Source: Veillonella_A intestinalis
GTDB lineage: Bacteria > Bacillota > Negativicutes > Veillonellales > Veillonellaceae
Direction of reading: 5' to 3'
Length of the DNA stretch: 64,000 bases
NCBI RefSeq assembly: GCF_943192895.1
Contig: NZ_CALPCB010000002.1
Span: 62,001 to 126,000, forward strand
Shown: in pieces, positions 1 through 8,829 of the stretch
Numbering within the stretch: position 1 is the first letter of the stretch
How the letters are laid out: every line of letters begins with the position of its first letter
The notes under the pieces: model-generated
What the model was told of the DNA's origin: nothing
Database searches by the model: none
What the model saw: the letters and a program-made list of their open reading frames with translations, nothing else
Position numbers and translations under genes: made by a program

Positions 1-1
1 C

Positions 2-3000
2 CAAGATATTGTTATCGGTACTGCGGCTAAGACATTAGGTGCAGGAAACTCTATTGCCATTGGTACAAAGGCAATTACTTTAGATCAATCTTCTGTTGCT
101 ATTGGCCCATCAGCAAAAACTAATGTTTGGTACTCTGTAGCTCTTGGACAATCAGCTAATACTAATGGAGGTTTTGGTACTGCTGTAGGGGCTTATGCAG
201 CAGCTGGTGGTGACTCTGGCGTAGCTTTAGGTAATCGCGCAGTAAGTCGTGGCTATCAAGCAGTTTCTCTAGGCTCATTTTCTAATAGCTATGGATATCG
301 CGCGGTGTCTGTAGGCTCACAAGCATCTTCAAACGGAACGAGTGCTACTGCCCTTGGTGAACGTGCTGAGGCGCCAGCTCGAGAAGGGGTTGCCTTAGGT
401 GGCTTCTCTGTAGCAAAAACAGAAGCTGGTGAACTAGGTTATAATCCATTAAGTGGCAAAGTTTTGGATTCTGCTAGTGATATTGCCGGTTTAACTGATG
501 CAGAAAAAGCTAAAGTAAGTGAGCTAGCACCAAAGGTTGCTGCGCTTAAAGCTGATTATACTGCTAAAGAAACAGCTTATAATAGTCGCATAGCAGCATT
601 AAATTCTGAGTTAACAACTGCAAGAAACTCTTTAGTAACGGCTACAACAGATGAGCTAAAAGCAGAGTTAAATCAAAAAATTACAGATTTAACTAAAGAA
701 CGTAGCAATTTAGAGTCAGCTATTAATTCGGCACGCAATGCTTATGTAAACAGTGATGATTTTACAGAGTACGCAAAACTAGTATCTGCTTGGGAAGCTA
801 CTAGTGGTGCTGTGTCTGTAGGCGATAGCGAGGCAGGTATTACCCGCCAAATTACAAATGTAGCGGCTGGTACTTTAGATACAGATGCAGTGAATGTAGC
901 TCAGCTTAAACGAGTAAAAGAGGCTATTGATGAAGTAGGTAGCACTCATACTGAGATTAGAGTTAATGATACGGCAATAGAAGCAGGCGAGAATGGTGCT
1001 TATGGCGACTATGTTGATAGTAATGGTCTATCTGTTGGCGTTAAAGATGAGAATGGCAAAAAGATTTATGATATAAAACTTAGCAACAATATTACAGCCG
1101 GTACACCAGGTAAAGATGGCGAGCCAGGTCAAGCTGGTAGCATTGGTATTGTTGGGCCTGTAGGCGAAAATGGCGAAAATGGAATTGTTAAAATCGAAGT
1201 AAAACCAGGCACGCCAGGTGTTAATGGTCAAGATGGAGAGACAATCACTCGCATTGTTTACGAAACTGGTGAAACTGACGCTGAAGGTAATCCAGTTGTT
1301 ACTGAAGTAGCTACTTTAGAAGATGGTCTAAAGTTTGCTGGCGATGATAATAAAGTAATTGCTAAGAAGCTTAACCAACAACTTGATATTAAAGGTGGTG
1401 CAACAACTACTACCGAAAATAATATTGCTGTTGTAGCAGATACTGATGCTGAAGGCAACACTACTGGTTTACATGTTAAATTGGCCAAAAATTTAACAGA
1501 ACTTGAGAGCATTAATGTTGGTTCCACTAAAGGTGAAGATGGAACATACACTGGTGGTGTAACTATCAACAACAATGGCATTGACATGGGTGATACTAAG
1601 ATTACCAATGTTAAACCAGGAGAGATTGCAGATGGTTCTAAAGACGCCGTAACAGGGGACCAAATCTTCGATCTTAAGACAGAAATTAACAATTCTGTAA
1701 GCGGTGCTAAAACTGAAGTTAAGTCTACCAACGGAACGGTAGACGTATCAAAAACAGTAGATACTACAGATAACCATGCTGTGTACGATTTATCCGTTAA
1801 AACAGATAAAGTAAATATGGCGTACAAAGCTAATGGTGCTGATGTTAAATCTGTCAGCTTAGCTAATGGTTTTGATTTTTCAAATGGAACGAACACCACG
1901 GCTGTAGTTGAAGATAATGGCGTAGTTAAATACAACTTAAACAACAATATTACATTAGATAGTGTAACAGCTAATACAAGTGTAACTGTTGGCGGCAAAG
2001 TAACTATCAACAACAATGGCATCGACATGGGTGATACTAAGATTACCAATGTGAGACCAGGAGAGATTGCAGATGGTTCTAAAGACGCCGTAACAGGGGA
2101 CCAAATTTTCGATCTTAAGACAGAAATTAACAATTCTGTAAGCGGTGCTAAAACCGAAGTTAAGTCTACCAATGGAACAGTAGACGTATCAAAAACAGTG
2201 GATACCATAGATAATCATGCTGTGTACGATTTATCCGTTAAAACAGATAAAGTAAATATGGCGTACAAAGCTAATGGTGCTGATGCTAAATCTGTAAGCT
2301 TAGCCAGTGGTTTTGATTTCACAAATGGAACGAACACCACGGCTGTAGTAGAAGATAATGGCGTAGTTAAATACAATTTAAACAACAATATTACATTAGA
2401 TAGTGTAACAGCTAATACAAGTGTAACTGTTGGCGGTAAAGTAACTATCAACAACAATGGCATTGACATGGGCGATACTAAGATTACCAATGTTAAAGCA
2501 GGCGATATTAATGAAAAATCAACAGACGCTATAACAGGGAAACAAATCTACAGCCTTAAGACGATACTGGAGCAGAAGATTGACACTGCTGGTACTTGGG
2601 ATTTACAAGTAAATGGTTCTAAGGTTAATACTATTACTAAAGGCTCTATTATTAATTTTGTAGGAGAGGGCGATGTAAGCGTAGTTGGTAAAGGTAATGA
2701 TATTCAAGTTGATTTAAAGCAAGAAGTAAAGAATCAGATTAATAAAAATACTGAAAATATTAGTCTTATTGTAAATGAAAAAGGAAATCTTAATGTTCAT
2801 GGTGATGCAGAAACTGGCGTTAAAGTTGAAGCTGTAGATGCTAATGATGCGAAAAAAGGCGTAAAAGTATCTCTTGGTGATAAAATCTCTATTGGTGGTC
2901 AAGCGGGTGTTGTAATTGGCCAACAAGAAGTAACTGCTAAAAATGCTGATGGCGCTGATGTTCTTCCTGCTGAAAAAGGAAATTACATTACAGGCCTTGA

Positions 3001-4075
3001 TAATACAACTTGGAAGCCAGAAGAAAAAGGTATTGTAGAAGATCGTGCTGCTACTGAAGGTCAATTACGTGATGTGGCGGATAAGATCAATGGCATTGGT
3101 GAAGCAATTAGCAATGGGGGCCGCAATTTTGCTGGTGATAGTGGCTCTGCTACAGCTAAGTTAGGCCAAGTAATCAATGTGACTGGCGGTGCTAAGACAG
3201 ATAACTTAACTACTGGCAATATTGGTGTTGTTGCTAAAGATAATAACTTATCCATTCAGTTGTCAAAAGATATTACTGGTTTAAACTTAGTAACAACAAA
3301 AGAGTTAACAGCTGAAAAGGCAACTATTGGCGACTTAAATGTAAACAATAGCATTACTGTTGGTAATGGTGATAATCAAACGATTATTAATAATGACGGC
3401 ATTACCATTAAAGGTAAAGATGGTAAGGACGGCGTTAGCATTTCTGGCGAAGGTATCAATATGGGTGGCAATACAGTAAGCAATATTGGCGAAGCTGTTA
3501 ATCCTGGTGATGCTATTAGCAAAGGACAATTTGATAGAGAATTGAATGATGTTGTAGGTGCTGTAAACAATGGCATGGGCCAAATGAATAACCGCATGGC
3601 TAAACTTGACAGCCGTATGAACAAAGTAGGCGCTGGTGCTGCTGCGCTTGCTGGTTTACATCCATTAGAATTCAATCCAGATGATAAATTCTCTGCTGCA
3701 GTAGCTATGGGTAGCTATAAAGGTCAAGGCGCTGCTGCACTTGGTGGTTTCTATCGTCCAAATGCTGACACTATGTTCAGCGTGTCCAGTACACTTGGGG
3801 ATGAAACTATGTTCAACATTGGTTTATCCTTGAAGTTTGGTGACAAAGGTGATGACATTTATCGTAACCCTAATAACACATCCTTCCGTGAGTTAACTAA
3901 TGAAGTAGCATCTTTAAAAGAACAAAATAAAGCATTGAATGATAAAATGGCTGAAAAGGAAAAATCATTCGAAGCAACCAATAAAGCATTAAATGATAAA
4001 GTAAGTGCACAACAGGCTGAATTAGAACAACAACGTGCATTGATTCAACAATTAATGGCTAAAGTTGGTATGTAA
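2..4075 (+). CDS. YadA-type trimeric autotransporter adhesin, 5' end outside window
   Basis: The reading frame is open from base 2, so the signal peptide and first head repeats lie outside the window. Bases 2-410 encode short head repeats of the AIG/VALG type, expected to form a left-handed beta-roll. A helical stretch (about 480-800) leads to a neck motif ending DAVNVAQLK (near 890). A collagen-like Gly-X-Y segment, a duplicated 147-residue stalk block and further neck motifs (DAVTGDQIFDLK, DAISKGQFDR) follow. The C-terminal YadA anchor (about 3620-3845) contains LHPLEF and ALGGFY and would form the trimeric outer-membrane barrel. Unusually, about 75 residues of charged, heptad-like sequence follow the last barrel strand. 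By family knowledge it is a surface adhesin; its ligand cannot be told from sequence. A paralogue follows directly downstream. Confidence 0.93.
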   Translation, partial: QDIVIGTAAKTLGAGNSIAIGTKAITLDQSSVAIGPSAKTNVWYSVALGQSANTNGGFGTAVGAYAAAGGDSGVALGNRAVSRGYQAVSLGSFSNSYGYRAVSVGSQASSNGTSATALGERAEAPAREGVALGGFSVAKTEAGELGYNPLSGKVLDSASDIAGLTDAEKAKVSELAPKVAALKADYTAKETAYNSRIAALNSELTTARNSLVTATTDELKAELNQKITDLTKERSNLESAINSARNAYVNSDDFTEYAKLVSAWEATSGAVSVGDSEAGITRQITNVAAGTLDTDAVNVAQLKRVKEAIDEVGSTHTEIRVNDTAIEAGENGAYGDYVDSNGLSVGVKDENGKKIYDIKLSNNITAGTPGKDGEPGQAGSIGIVGPVGENGENGIVKIEVKPGTPGVNGQDGETITRIVYETGETDAEGNPVVTEVATLEDGLKFAGDDNKVIAKKLNQQLDIKGGATTTTENNIAVVADTDAEGNTTGLHVKLAKNLTELESINVGSTKGEDGTYTGGVTINNNGIDMGDTKITNVKPGEIADGSKDAVTGDQIFDLKTEINNSVSGAKTEVKSTNGTVDVSKTVDTTDNHAVYDLSVKTDKVNMAYKANGADVKSVSLANGFDFSNGTNTTAVVEDNGVVKYNLNNNITLDSVTANTSVTVGGKVTINNNGIDMGDTKITNVRPGEIADGSKDAVTGDQIFDLKTEINNSVSGAKTEVKSTNGTVDVSKTVDTIDNHAVYDLSVKTDKVNMAYKANGADAKSVSLASGFDFTNGTNTTAVVEDNGVVKYNLNNNITLDSVTANTSVTVGGKVTINNNGIDMGDTKITNVKAGDINEKSTDAITGKQIYSLKTILEQKIDTAGTWDLQVNGSKVNTITKGSIINFVGEGDVSVVGKGNDIQVDLKQEVKNQINKNTENISLIVNEKGNLNVHGDAETGVKVEAVDANDAKKGVKVSLGDKISIGGQAGVVIGQQEVTAKNADGADVLPAEKGNYITGLDNTTWKPEEKGIVEDRAATEGQLRDVADKINGIGEAISNGGRNFAGDSGSATAKLGQVINVTGGAKTDNLTTGNIGVVAKDNNLSIQLSKDITGLNLVTTKELTAEKATIGDLNVNNSITVGNGDNQTIINNDGITIKGKDGKDGVSISGEGINMGGNTVSNIGEAVNPGDAISKGQFDRELNDVVGAVNNGMGQMNNRMAKLDSRMNKVGAGAAALAGLHPLEFNPDDKFSAAVAMGSYKGQGAAALGGFYRPNADTMFSVSSTLGDETMFNIGLSLKFGDKGDDIYRNPNNTSFRELTNEVASLKEQNKALNDKMAEKEKSFEATNKALNDKVSAQQAELEQQRALIQQLMAKVGM
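1100..1189 (+). other. Collagen-like Gly-X-Y segment inside the adhesin
   Basis: Ten consecutive Gly-X-Y triplets (GTP GKD GEP GQA, then GSI GIV GPV GEN GEN GIV) are encoded here, and a shorter run (GTP GVN GQD G) follows at about 1208-1237. Collagen-like triplets form triple helices, which suits a homotrimeric stalk. That this stretch folds as a collagen triple helix is inferred. Confidence 0.75.
1559..2440 (+). repeat. Tandem duplication, 2 x 441 bp (147 codons), in the adhesin stalk
   Basis: The sequence starting GTAACTATCAACAACAATGG occurs at 1559, 2000 and 2441, exactly 441 bp apart. The first two units are complete and almost identical, with only scattered substitutions (for example ACTACAGATAAC versus ACCATAGATAAT). 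The third diverges after about 60 bp. Because 441 is a multiple of three, the frame is kept and unit gain or loss would change stalk length only. Each unit encodes one neck-like element (DAVTGDQIFDLK) plus a beta-rich stretch. Confidence 0.93.
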
Positions 4076-4132
4076 AATAACACAAATTTTATATTATAAT
4101 AGTTTGTCGCTATTGATAATATAAAGTTAAGT

Positions 4133-4174
4133 AAAAAAGAGGAACTTGCTATATATGCGAGTTCCTCTTTTTTT
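4133..4174 (+). terminator. Rho-independent terminator of the first adhesin gene
   Basis: AGAGGAACT pairs with AGTTCCTCT around a short AT-rich loop, extended by A-tract/T-tract pairing, and is followed by a run of T. It lies 60 bp after the stop codon, so the two adhesin genes are probably transcribed separately. Confidence 0.88.
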
Positions 4175-4446
4175 GTCTTTAGTAATTGTTGAAATATCAT
4201 GAATATTTAATACTTGCATTAAATAAATCTATACATAAAAATTTTGATTTAATTTAATTATTCAATTCGTGAAAAACATATGATTTAGTTATAAATTAAT
4301 CATATATTTAATATGATAGTTAATAGTTCTTATTAATCTTTGTAAATATGAGCTTTTATGGAAAGTAAGAAAATTAAATTTATAAATAATCTTTATATTT
4401 GTGTAATTGTAACGCACAATAGGTTTTTATAAGTGTCCATTCTAGG

Positions 4447-4475
4447 TTGACCATTTTTAGAATTTGTACTATTAT
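4447..4475 (+). promoter_or_regulatory. Candidate sigma-70-type promoter of the second adhesin gene
   Basis: TTGACC (4447-4452) and TATTAT (4470-4475) are separated by 17 bp, about 140 bp before the ATG at 4613. The gap between the adhesin genes (4175-4612, about 440 bp) is very AT-rich and holds no convincing coding frame; this promoter is the only element I can support in it. The transcript would have a 5' leader of roughly 130 nt. Confidence 0.5.
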
Positions 4476-4612
4476 TAAGCAATGTTATATGAAAATTTCA
4501 TTAATATATTATCTTGACTTATTAAATGGAAAGTCTCTAGAAGTTTAATTGGTGAAGAGTTAATTGTAATGGAATTTAAGTTAGTTAGTTTTTTAGAAGT
4601 GAGGGTAAAGTG

Positions 4613-5656
4613 ATGAAGTGTAATAAAAATAAACAACTTTTATCTAAACTAGTTACTGCTACATTAGTAGGGACTGTAGGTTTATCGGCATTCGGTGTTC
4701 AGGCCGCTACGACAGCAACAAATACTGCCACAGCTGGCAAAGCAGCAAATACTGTTGATAGTACAACTGACAGTACACAATTAAAATATGTAAGTATTAA
4801 TACTACTGAAAAAGCGTCAGGAACAAATTACGATAATGATGGTGCTACTGGTACAGATGCTATTGCTATTGGTGGAAAAGCTAAGGCAGAAGGTAAATCA
4901 ACTGTAGCATTGGGCCATCAAAGTATGGCTAAACGAGGAAATGATATTGCCATTGGTGAACGTGCTGAAACCATGGGGATCCCAACTGATTTAAGTAAAC
5001 CAGATAGTTATGGCGGTAGTGCTATTGCTATTGGGGTAGCAGCAAAAACCTTTCAATTAGCCAGCATTGCTATTGGTTCAGCATCTGTGGCAGGAGCCGG
5101 TAATACACTAGCTATTGGCCCAGCAGCCAAGGCTTATAGTGAATATGGTGTAGCACTTGGCTATACTACAGAAGCGGCTGGGCGTCGCTCTGTAGCGGTA
5201 GGTCATATGGCTAAAAGCCAAGCGTACTATGGTTTTGCTGGTGGTGATCGCAGTAAGGCTAACGGCTATGGTAGTATTGCCATTGGTTCAGAAGCAAATA
5301 GTACTGAAATGGGCACTATTGCTTTGGGGATGAACTCGAAGGCAAGTCTTATGGGCAGTGTAGCATTAGGTGAACTATCTGTTACCAATACAGCAGCTGG
5401 TATTTTAGGCTATAATCCAGCAACGAATGCAGCATTGGAATCACATAATGAAATTACAGGCTTATCTGAGGCAGATAAAACTAAATTGGCCGATTTAACC
5501 TCTAAAGTAGAACCATTAAAAGCAGATTATGTAACTAAAGAAGCAGCGTATCATGAAAATCTTACAAAGATTAATACACAGATAAAAAACTTAAAAGAGA
5601 GTCTAATAAAAACAGCACAAACTGATGAGCAGAAGCAAGAAATTAATAAAAGTTAG
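4613..5656 (+). CDS. N-terminal fragment of the second adhesin: signal peptide, head and neck
   Basis: This fragment encodes about 347 residues. It starts with a basic n-region and hydrophobic core ending GVQA, a plausible Sec cleavage site. Beta-roll head repeats (DAIAIGG, DIAIGE, SIAIGS and similar) follow, then the start of a helical segment, before a premature TAG. Without the C-terminal anchor this product could not insert in the outer membrane. See the whole-gene entry for the frameshift. Confidence 0.75.
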   Translation: MKCNKNKQLLSKLVTATLVGTVGLSAFGVQAATTATNTATAGKAANTVDSTTDSTQLKYVSINTTEKASGTNYDNDGATGTDAIAIGGKAKAEGKSTVALGHQSMAKRGNDIAIGERAETMGIPTDLSKPDSYGGSAIAIGVAAKTFQLASIAIGSASVAGAGNTLAIGPAAKAYSEYGVALGYTTEAAGRRSVAVGHMAKSQAYYGFAGGDRSKANGYGSIAIGSEANSTEMGTIALGMNSKASLMGSVALGELSVTNTAAGILGYNPATNAALESHNEITGLSEADKTKLADLTSKVEPLKADYVTKEAAYHENLTKINTQIKNLKESLIKTAQTDEQKQEINKS

Positions 5657-7811
5657 TGACTTAACTAAAGAAAGAAGTAAAGCTGAAGTGGATATTACTA
5701 AAGCGCGTAAAGCTTATTATGACAGCAAAGAGTTTAAAGAATATGCCGCTTTAGTGTCTACTTGGGAAGCTACTGAAGGGGCCATTGCCATTGGCGATAC
5801 CGCAACAGGTATTACACGTCAAATCACTGGTGTAGCAGCCGGTACAGCTGACACAGATGCAGTGAATGTGGCACAGCTTAAAAATGCTCGTGTAAGTTTC
5901 GCTGATGCTAATACAAATGTTACAGTAGAAGATGTAACTGCTAATACACCAGATGCAGTGGGCACAGTATATAAACTTAGTGCAGAAAAAGCTGTAGTAG
6001 CAGCTAATTCTGAATCTTTAAAATTAACTACTAATTCAGACACAGATACTCTTACAACTACATATACATTAGATTTAGCAGATGGCATTAAAAATAAGAT
6101 TGCTAATACAGCCGATACTTCTTTAAGTAATTTAACTCAAGAAGGGGAAGCAAAGCTTACAGCTCTTGCTAAGGACACTGCTGTAGAAGCTATTAAAGTG
6201 ACAAGTGCTGATACAGTATTAGTTTCTGTTGCTCCTGATACAACGTCAGAAACTGGTGTAACAAATTATAAAGTAGGTCTTAGTGATGGCGTAAAAACTA
6301 AGCTAGATCGCGTAGAAACTGTAACTGTAGGCACTTCTGGCAATTTAATTTTAGATGATTCGAAAACTAATAGCTCTACAGGTAAAGAATTCCTTGTTGA
6401 TTTAAATAAAAATTTAACTTTGACAGATGGTAGTCTTACATTAAGTAGTGTCGTAGAGGGCAATACAAAGACTGTAAAATTGACTAGCACCGGTTTAGAT
6501 ATGGGTGGTAATACAATTACTCATGTAGCACCTGGTCGCATTGCGGAGGATTCCACTGATGCCGTAAATGGCAGCCAATTACATGATATTGCCACTAAAG
6601 TTGACGCTATGACAGGTGATAAGGGTAGTATCTCTACTATTCAAGGGGATATTTCTAAAGTAAAAGATGATGTAGCTCAAGCAAAAGGCGATATTAATAC
6701 TATCCAAGGTGATATTTATACTATTAATCAAAATTTAGATAATAAAGTGAACACTGACTTAGGTAATATTACAGCAGAGGGTAAGAATGTAGTTAAAGAC
6801 TTAGCTCGTGAAGCAGTGACTGTTACAGCTGAAAAAGATAGCAAATACATTTCCGTACAACCAAAACCTAATGATGTAGCTTATAGCACTAACTATGAAG
6901 TGGCTTTTGATTATGAAGCACTAAAAACTGACTTAGGTGCTGGTGACACTGGCTTTGTGACAGGTAATACTTTACAAGATGCCATTGATAAAGCTGTAGA
7001 AGGTGTAGTAGCAGGTCAAGCAACTGATGACCATATTAAAGACTTAGCTAAAGATTCTGTAACACTTGTAGATGGCGCTAATACAACAGTTGAAGTTGTT
7101 AACGATGGTACTGATGGAGAAGCAAAAACTTATGCTGTGAATGTATCGGACGACGCTATCAAAGCGGCTGTTAAACCTGAGCTTGATAATAAGGCTAACA
7201 TTGATGGATCTAATTTAGCATTATCTGATGAATCAGTAAGTAAACTTAAAGATCAATTAGGTGTAAATACTGTAGATGCTCAAGTTGGTGAAGTAACTGA
7301 TCGTGTAAACAATTTAGAAAATGATGTTACAACCCTTAATGACAATGTAAACTCTGTTAATAATCGTGTAAATAAACTAGACAGACGTGTAGATAAAGTG
7401 GGCGCTTCGGCTGCTGCATTAGCTGCTTTACATCCGCTTCAATTTGATGAAAATGACAAATTTACAGTAGCTGCAGGTTTTGGTAATTATAAAGGTGAAC
7501 AAGCTGTAGCTTTAGGTGGTTTCTACCAAGCTAATGAAGATTTACTTTTCAGCCTTGGTGGTACACTTGGTGACGAAAAAATGGTGAATGCTGGTGTGTC
7601 TGTTCGCTTTGGCCAAAAAGGTGAAGGCGTACGTGTAAATGCTCCAGACGCAGTTCGTCAGTTAAATTCCGAAGTGCAAGATCTTCGTGCTAAAAATTCT
7701 AATTTAGAAAGTACTGTGGCAGAGCAACAGAATCGTTTAGCAGCTCAAGATGCTGAACTTCAAGCACAACGTAAAGTTATTGAACAATTAGTAGCTAAAG
7801 TAGGTTTATAA
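5625..7811 (+). CDS. C-terminal fragment of the second adhesin: stalk, YadA anchor and coiled-coil tail
   Basis: This +1 frame is open from just before the frameshift to TAA 7811. Homology to the paralogue starts at about 5652. It carries a neck ending DAVNVAQLK, a stalk, another neck with DAVNGSQLHDI, heptad-rich segments and an anchor with LHPLQF and ALGGFY (about 7395-7620). A tail of about 60 residues follows the barrel and ends VIEQLVAKVGL. The ATG at 5625 has no Shine-Dalgarno sequence and lies in another frame of the upstream coding text, so it is not a credible start; expression would need frameshifting or reversion. Confidence 0.75.
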   Translation: MSRSKKLIKVSDLTKERSKAEVDITKARKAYYDSKEFKEYAALVSTWEATEGAIAIGDTATGITRQITGVAAGTADTDAVNVAQLKNARVSFADANTNVTVEDVTANTPDAVGTVYKLSAEKAVVAANSESLKLTTNSDTDTLTTTYTLDLADGIKNKIANTADTSLSNLTQEGEAKLTALAKDTAVEAIKVTSADTVLVSVAPDTTSETGVTNYKVGLSDGVKTKLDRVETVTVGTSGNLILDDSKTNSSTGKEFLVDLNKNLTLTDGSLTLSSVVEGNTKTVKLTSTGLDMGGNTITHVAPGRIAEDSTDAVNGSQLHDIATKVDAMTGDKGSISTIQGDISKVKDDVAQAKGDINTIQGDIYTINQNLDNKVNTDLGNITAEGKNVVKDLAREAVTVTAEKDSKYISVQPKPNDVAYSTNYEVAFDYEALKTDLGAGDTGFVTGNTLQDAIDKAVEGVVAGQATDDHIKDLAKDSVTLVDGANTTVEVVNDGTDGEAKTYAVNVSDDAIKAAVKPELDNKANIDGSNLALSDESVSKLKDQLGVNTVDAQVGEVTDRVNNLENDVTTLNDNVNSVNNRVNKLDRRVDKVGASAAALAALHPLQFDENDKFTVAAGFGNYKGEQAVALGGFYQANEDLLFSLGGTLGDEKMVNAGVSVRFGQKGEGVRVNAPDAVRQLNSEVQDLRAKNSNLESTVAEQQNRLAAQDAELQAQRKVIEQLVAKVGL

Positions 7812-7865
7812 TTGTTTAATAATTTTTAAACAAAATATAACAACTTAATATAATACTATTAAGAG

Positions 7866-7908
7866 AAAACCTTCTATGATACAATATTGTACTATAGAAG
7901 GTTTTTTT
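7866..7908 (+). terminator. Rho-independent terminator after the second adhesin
   Basis: AACCTTCTAT pairs with ATAGAAGGTT across a loop of about 16 nt and is followed by seven T residues, 55 bp after the stop codon. Confidence 0.85.
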
Positions 7909-7969
7909 GTTGATATTTGGCGAAAATTGAGTAAATTTTCTTCGTATCTTTTTATTTTAAGGACTATAT

Positions 7970-8698
7970 ATGAAAGCTGAAACTAAAATCAAAGTAATGG
8001 TTACTATATTAGCTGTAGTATTGCTAGGCAGTATTGAAGTATTTGTGCCTGGATTCTATGCTGATATGGTTGATTTATTAGGGACTGGTGATGTACAACA
8101 CATAGCTGAAGTATTACAAAGTTATGGCGCTTGGGCTATTGTTATTAGCTTTATTCTTGATGTAATCATTAATATAGCAGGTTTTTTACCATCTATATTT
8201 TTCTCTACAGCAAATGGCTTGATTTTTGGTCTAATTCCGGGGATTATTATTTCCTGGTTAGCTGAAACGGTGGGCGTTATTATTAGTTTTATGATTATGC
8301 GTTATTTTTTGCGTGATTCTGCCGAAAAGTTAATTCAAAAGAGCCAATTTTTATTAAAAGTAGATGATTTCAGTAGTAATAATGGCTTAGCTGTTATGCT
8401 TTTTGCCCGGACCATTCCGTATTTTCCATCAGGGATTATTACAGCCTTAGGAGCTATTAGTCGTATCAGCCTTCGTGACTATGCCATTGCTAATTTAATT
8501 GGCAAGTTCCCATCTACTGCATTAGAGGTTGTGGTAGGGCATGATGCAGTAATGCTTCATGAGCATTTAGACCGATTGACAATAGTTATTGTGGGCGCCA
8601 CTGTTGTGTATATTATTGCTTGGTTTGGTTATAAACGGTGGATGAAAAAGCGTGAACAAGGAAAATCTGAAAATAAAGAAAAGAAAGAAATTTCTTAA
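7970..8698 (+). CDS. TVP38/TMEM64 (VTT/DedA-like) family membrane protein
   Basis: The 242-residue polytopic membrane protein has an N-terminal hydrophobic helix, a VTT-type core (about 55-190) and a C-terminal helix followed by a lysine-rich cytoplasmic tail. The signature ARTIPYFPSGIITALGAISRI (about 144-164) matches the conserved F/YxxG-type re-entrant segment of the family, which includes E. coli YdjX/YdjZ and is linked to lipid scrambling or transport. A substrate cannot be assigned. AAGGA lies about 10 bp before the ATG. It stands alone between two terminator-like hairpins. Confidence 0.8.
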   Translation: MKAETKIKVMVTILAVVLLGSIEVFVPGFYADMVDLLGTGDVQHIAEVLQSYGAWAIVISFILDVIINIAGFLPSIFFSTANGLIFGLIPGIIISWLAETVGVIISFMIMRYFLRDSAEKLIQKSQFLLKVDDFSSNNGLAVMLFARTIPYFPSGIITALGAISRISLRDYAIANLIGKFPSTALEVVVGHDAVMLHEHLDRLTIVIVGATVVYIIAWFGYKRWMKKREQGKSENKEKKEIS

Positions 8699-8750
8699 TT
8701 GTGTAGCCAAGTATAGCATTTCATAGTAAAATAAATAATCATATTATCAT

Positions 8751-8774
8751 AAGCGTGCTCTTAGGGGCACGCTT
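8751..8774 (+). terminator. Hairpin after the VTT protein gene, possible weak terminator
   Basis: AAGCGTGC (8751-8758) pairs with GCACGCTT (8767-8774) across an 8-nt loop. No T-run follows, so function as an intrinsic terminator is uncertain. Confidence 0.4.
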
Positions 8775-8829
8775 GTGTCATATAGTTAATAGTAGTGAAG
8801 TAGCATAGTAGGTTAAAGGAGAGAGTTAC

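Larger units (their letters stand above)
4613..7811 (+). pseudogene. Second YadA-type trimeric autotransporter gene, disrupted by a frameshift near 5650
   Basis: Two overlapping frames together make one complete trimeric autotransporter of about 1,065 residues. The first frame stops at TAG 5654-5656 just after EINK, and the homologous text resumes in the +1 frame as VSDLTKERS. The upstream paralogue reads continuously through the same place (NQKITDLTKERS). Removing one base from the short A run at about 5647-5651, or adding two, restores the frame. The whole gene has a signal peptide, AIG/VALG head repeats, a neck, a stalk and a YadA anchor with a coiled-coil tail. ATG 4613 is preferred over GTG 4610 because GAGGG sits 7 bp before it. 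It may be a true pseudogene, a reversible off-state or a sequencing error; the sequence cannot decide. Confidence 0.8.

Noticed and set aside
1258..2208. A 316-codon open frame on the minus strand within the first adhesin
   Set aside because: It lies antisense to a clear coding frame, its sequence mirrors the 441-bp repeat, and it has no start signals or recognisable domain. Open antisense frames are a by-product of the repetitive, AT-rich adhesin codons.
4447..4612. Riboswitch or regulatory RNA in the 130-nt leader of the second adhesin
   Set aside because: No stable stems or conserved-looking blocks were seen; the sequence is simple AT-rich DNA.
5625..5660. ATG at 5625 as the true start of a separate protein
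   Set aside because: No ribosome binding site is present and the codons before about 5650 do not match the paralogue; a frameshift within one gene explains the data better.
5640..5660. Programmed +1 ribosomal frameshift
   Set aside because: There is no recognisable slippery stop context like that of prfB, no Shine-Dalgarno-like stimulator at the right distance, and the intact paralogue does not use one.
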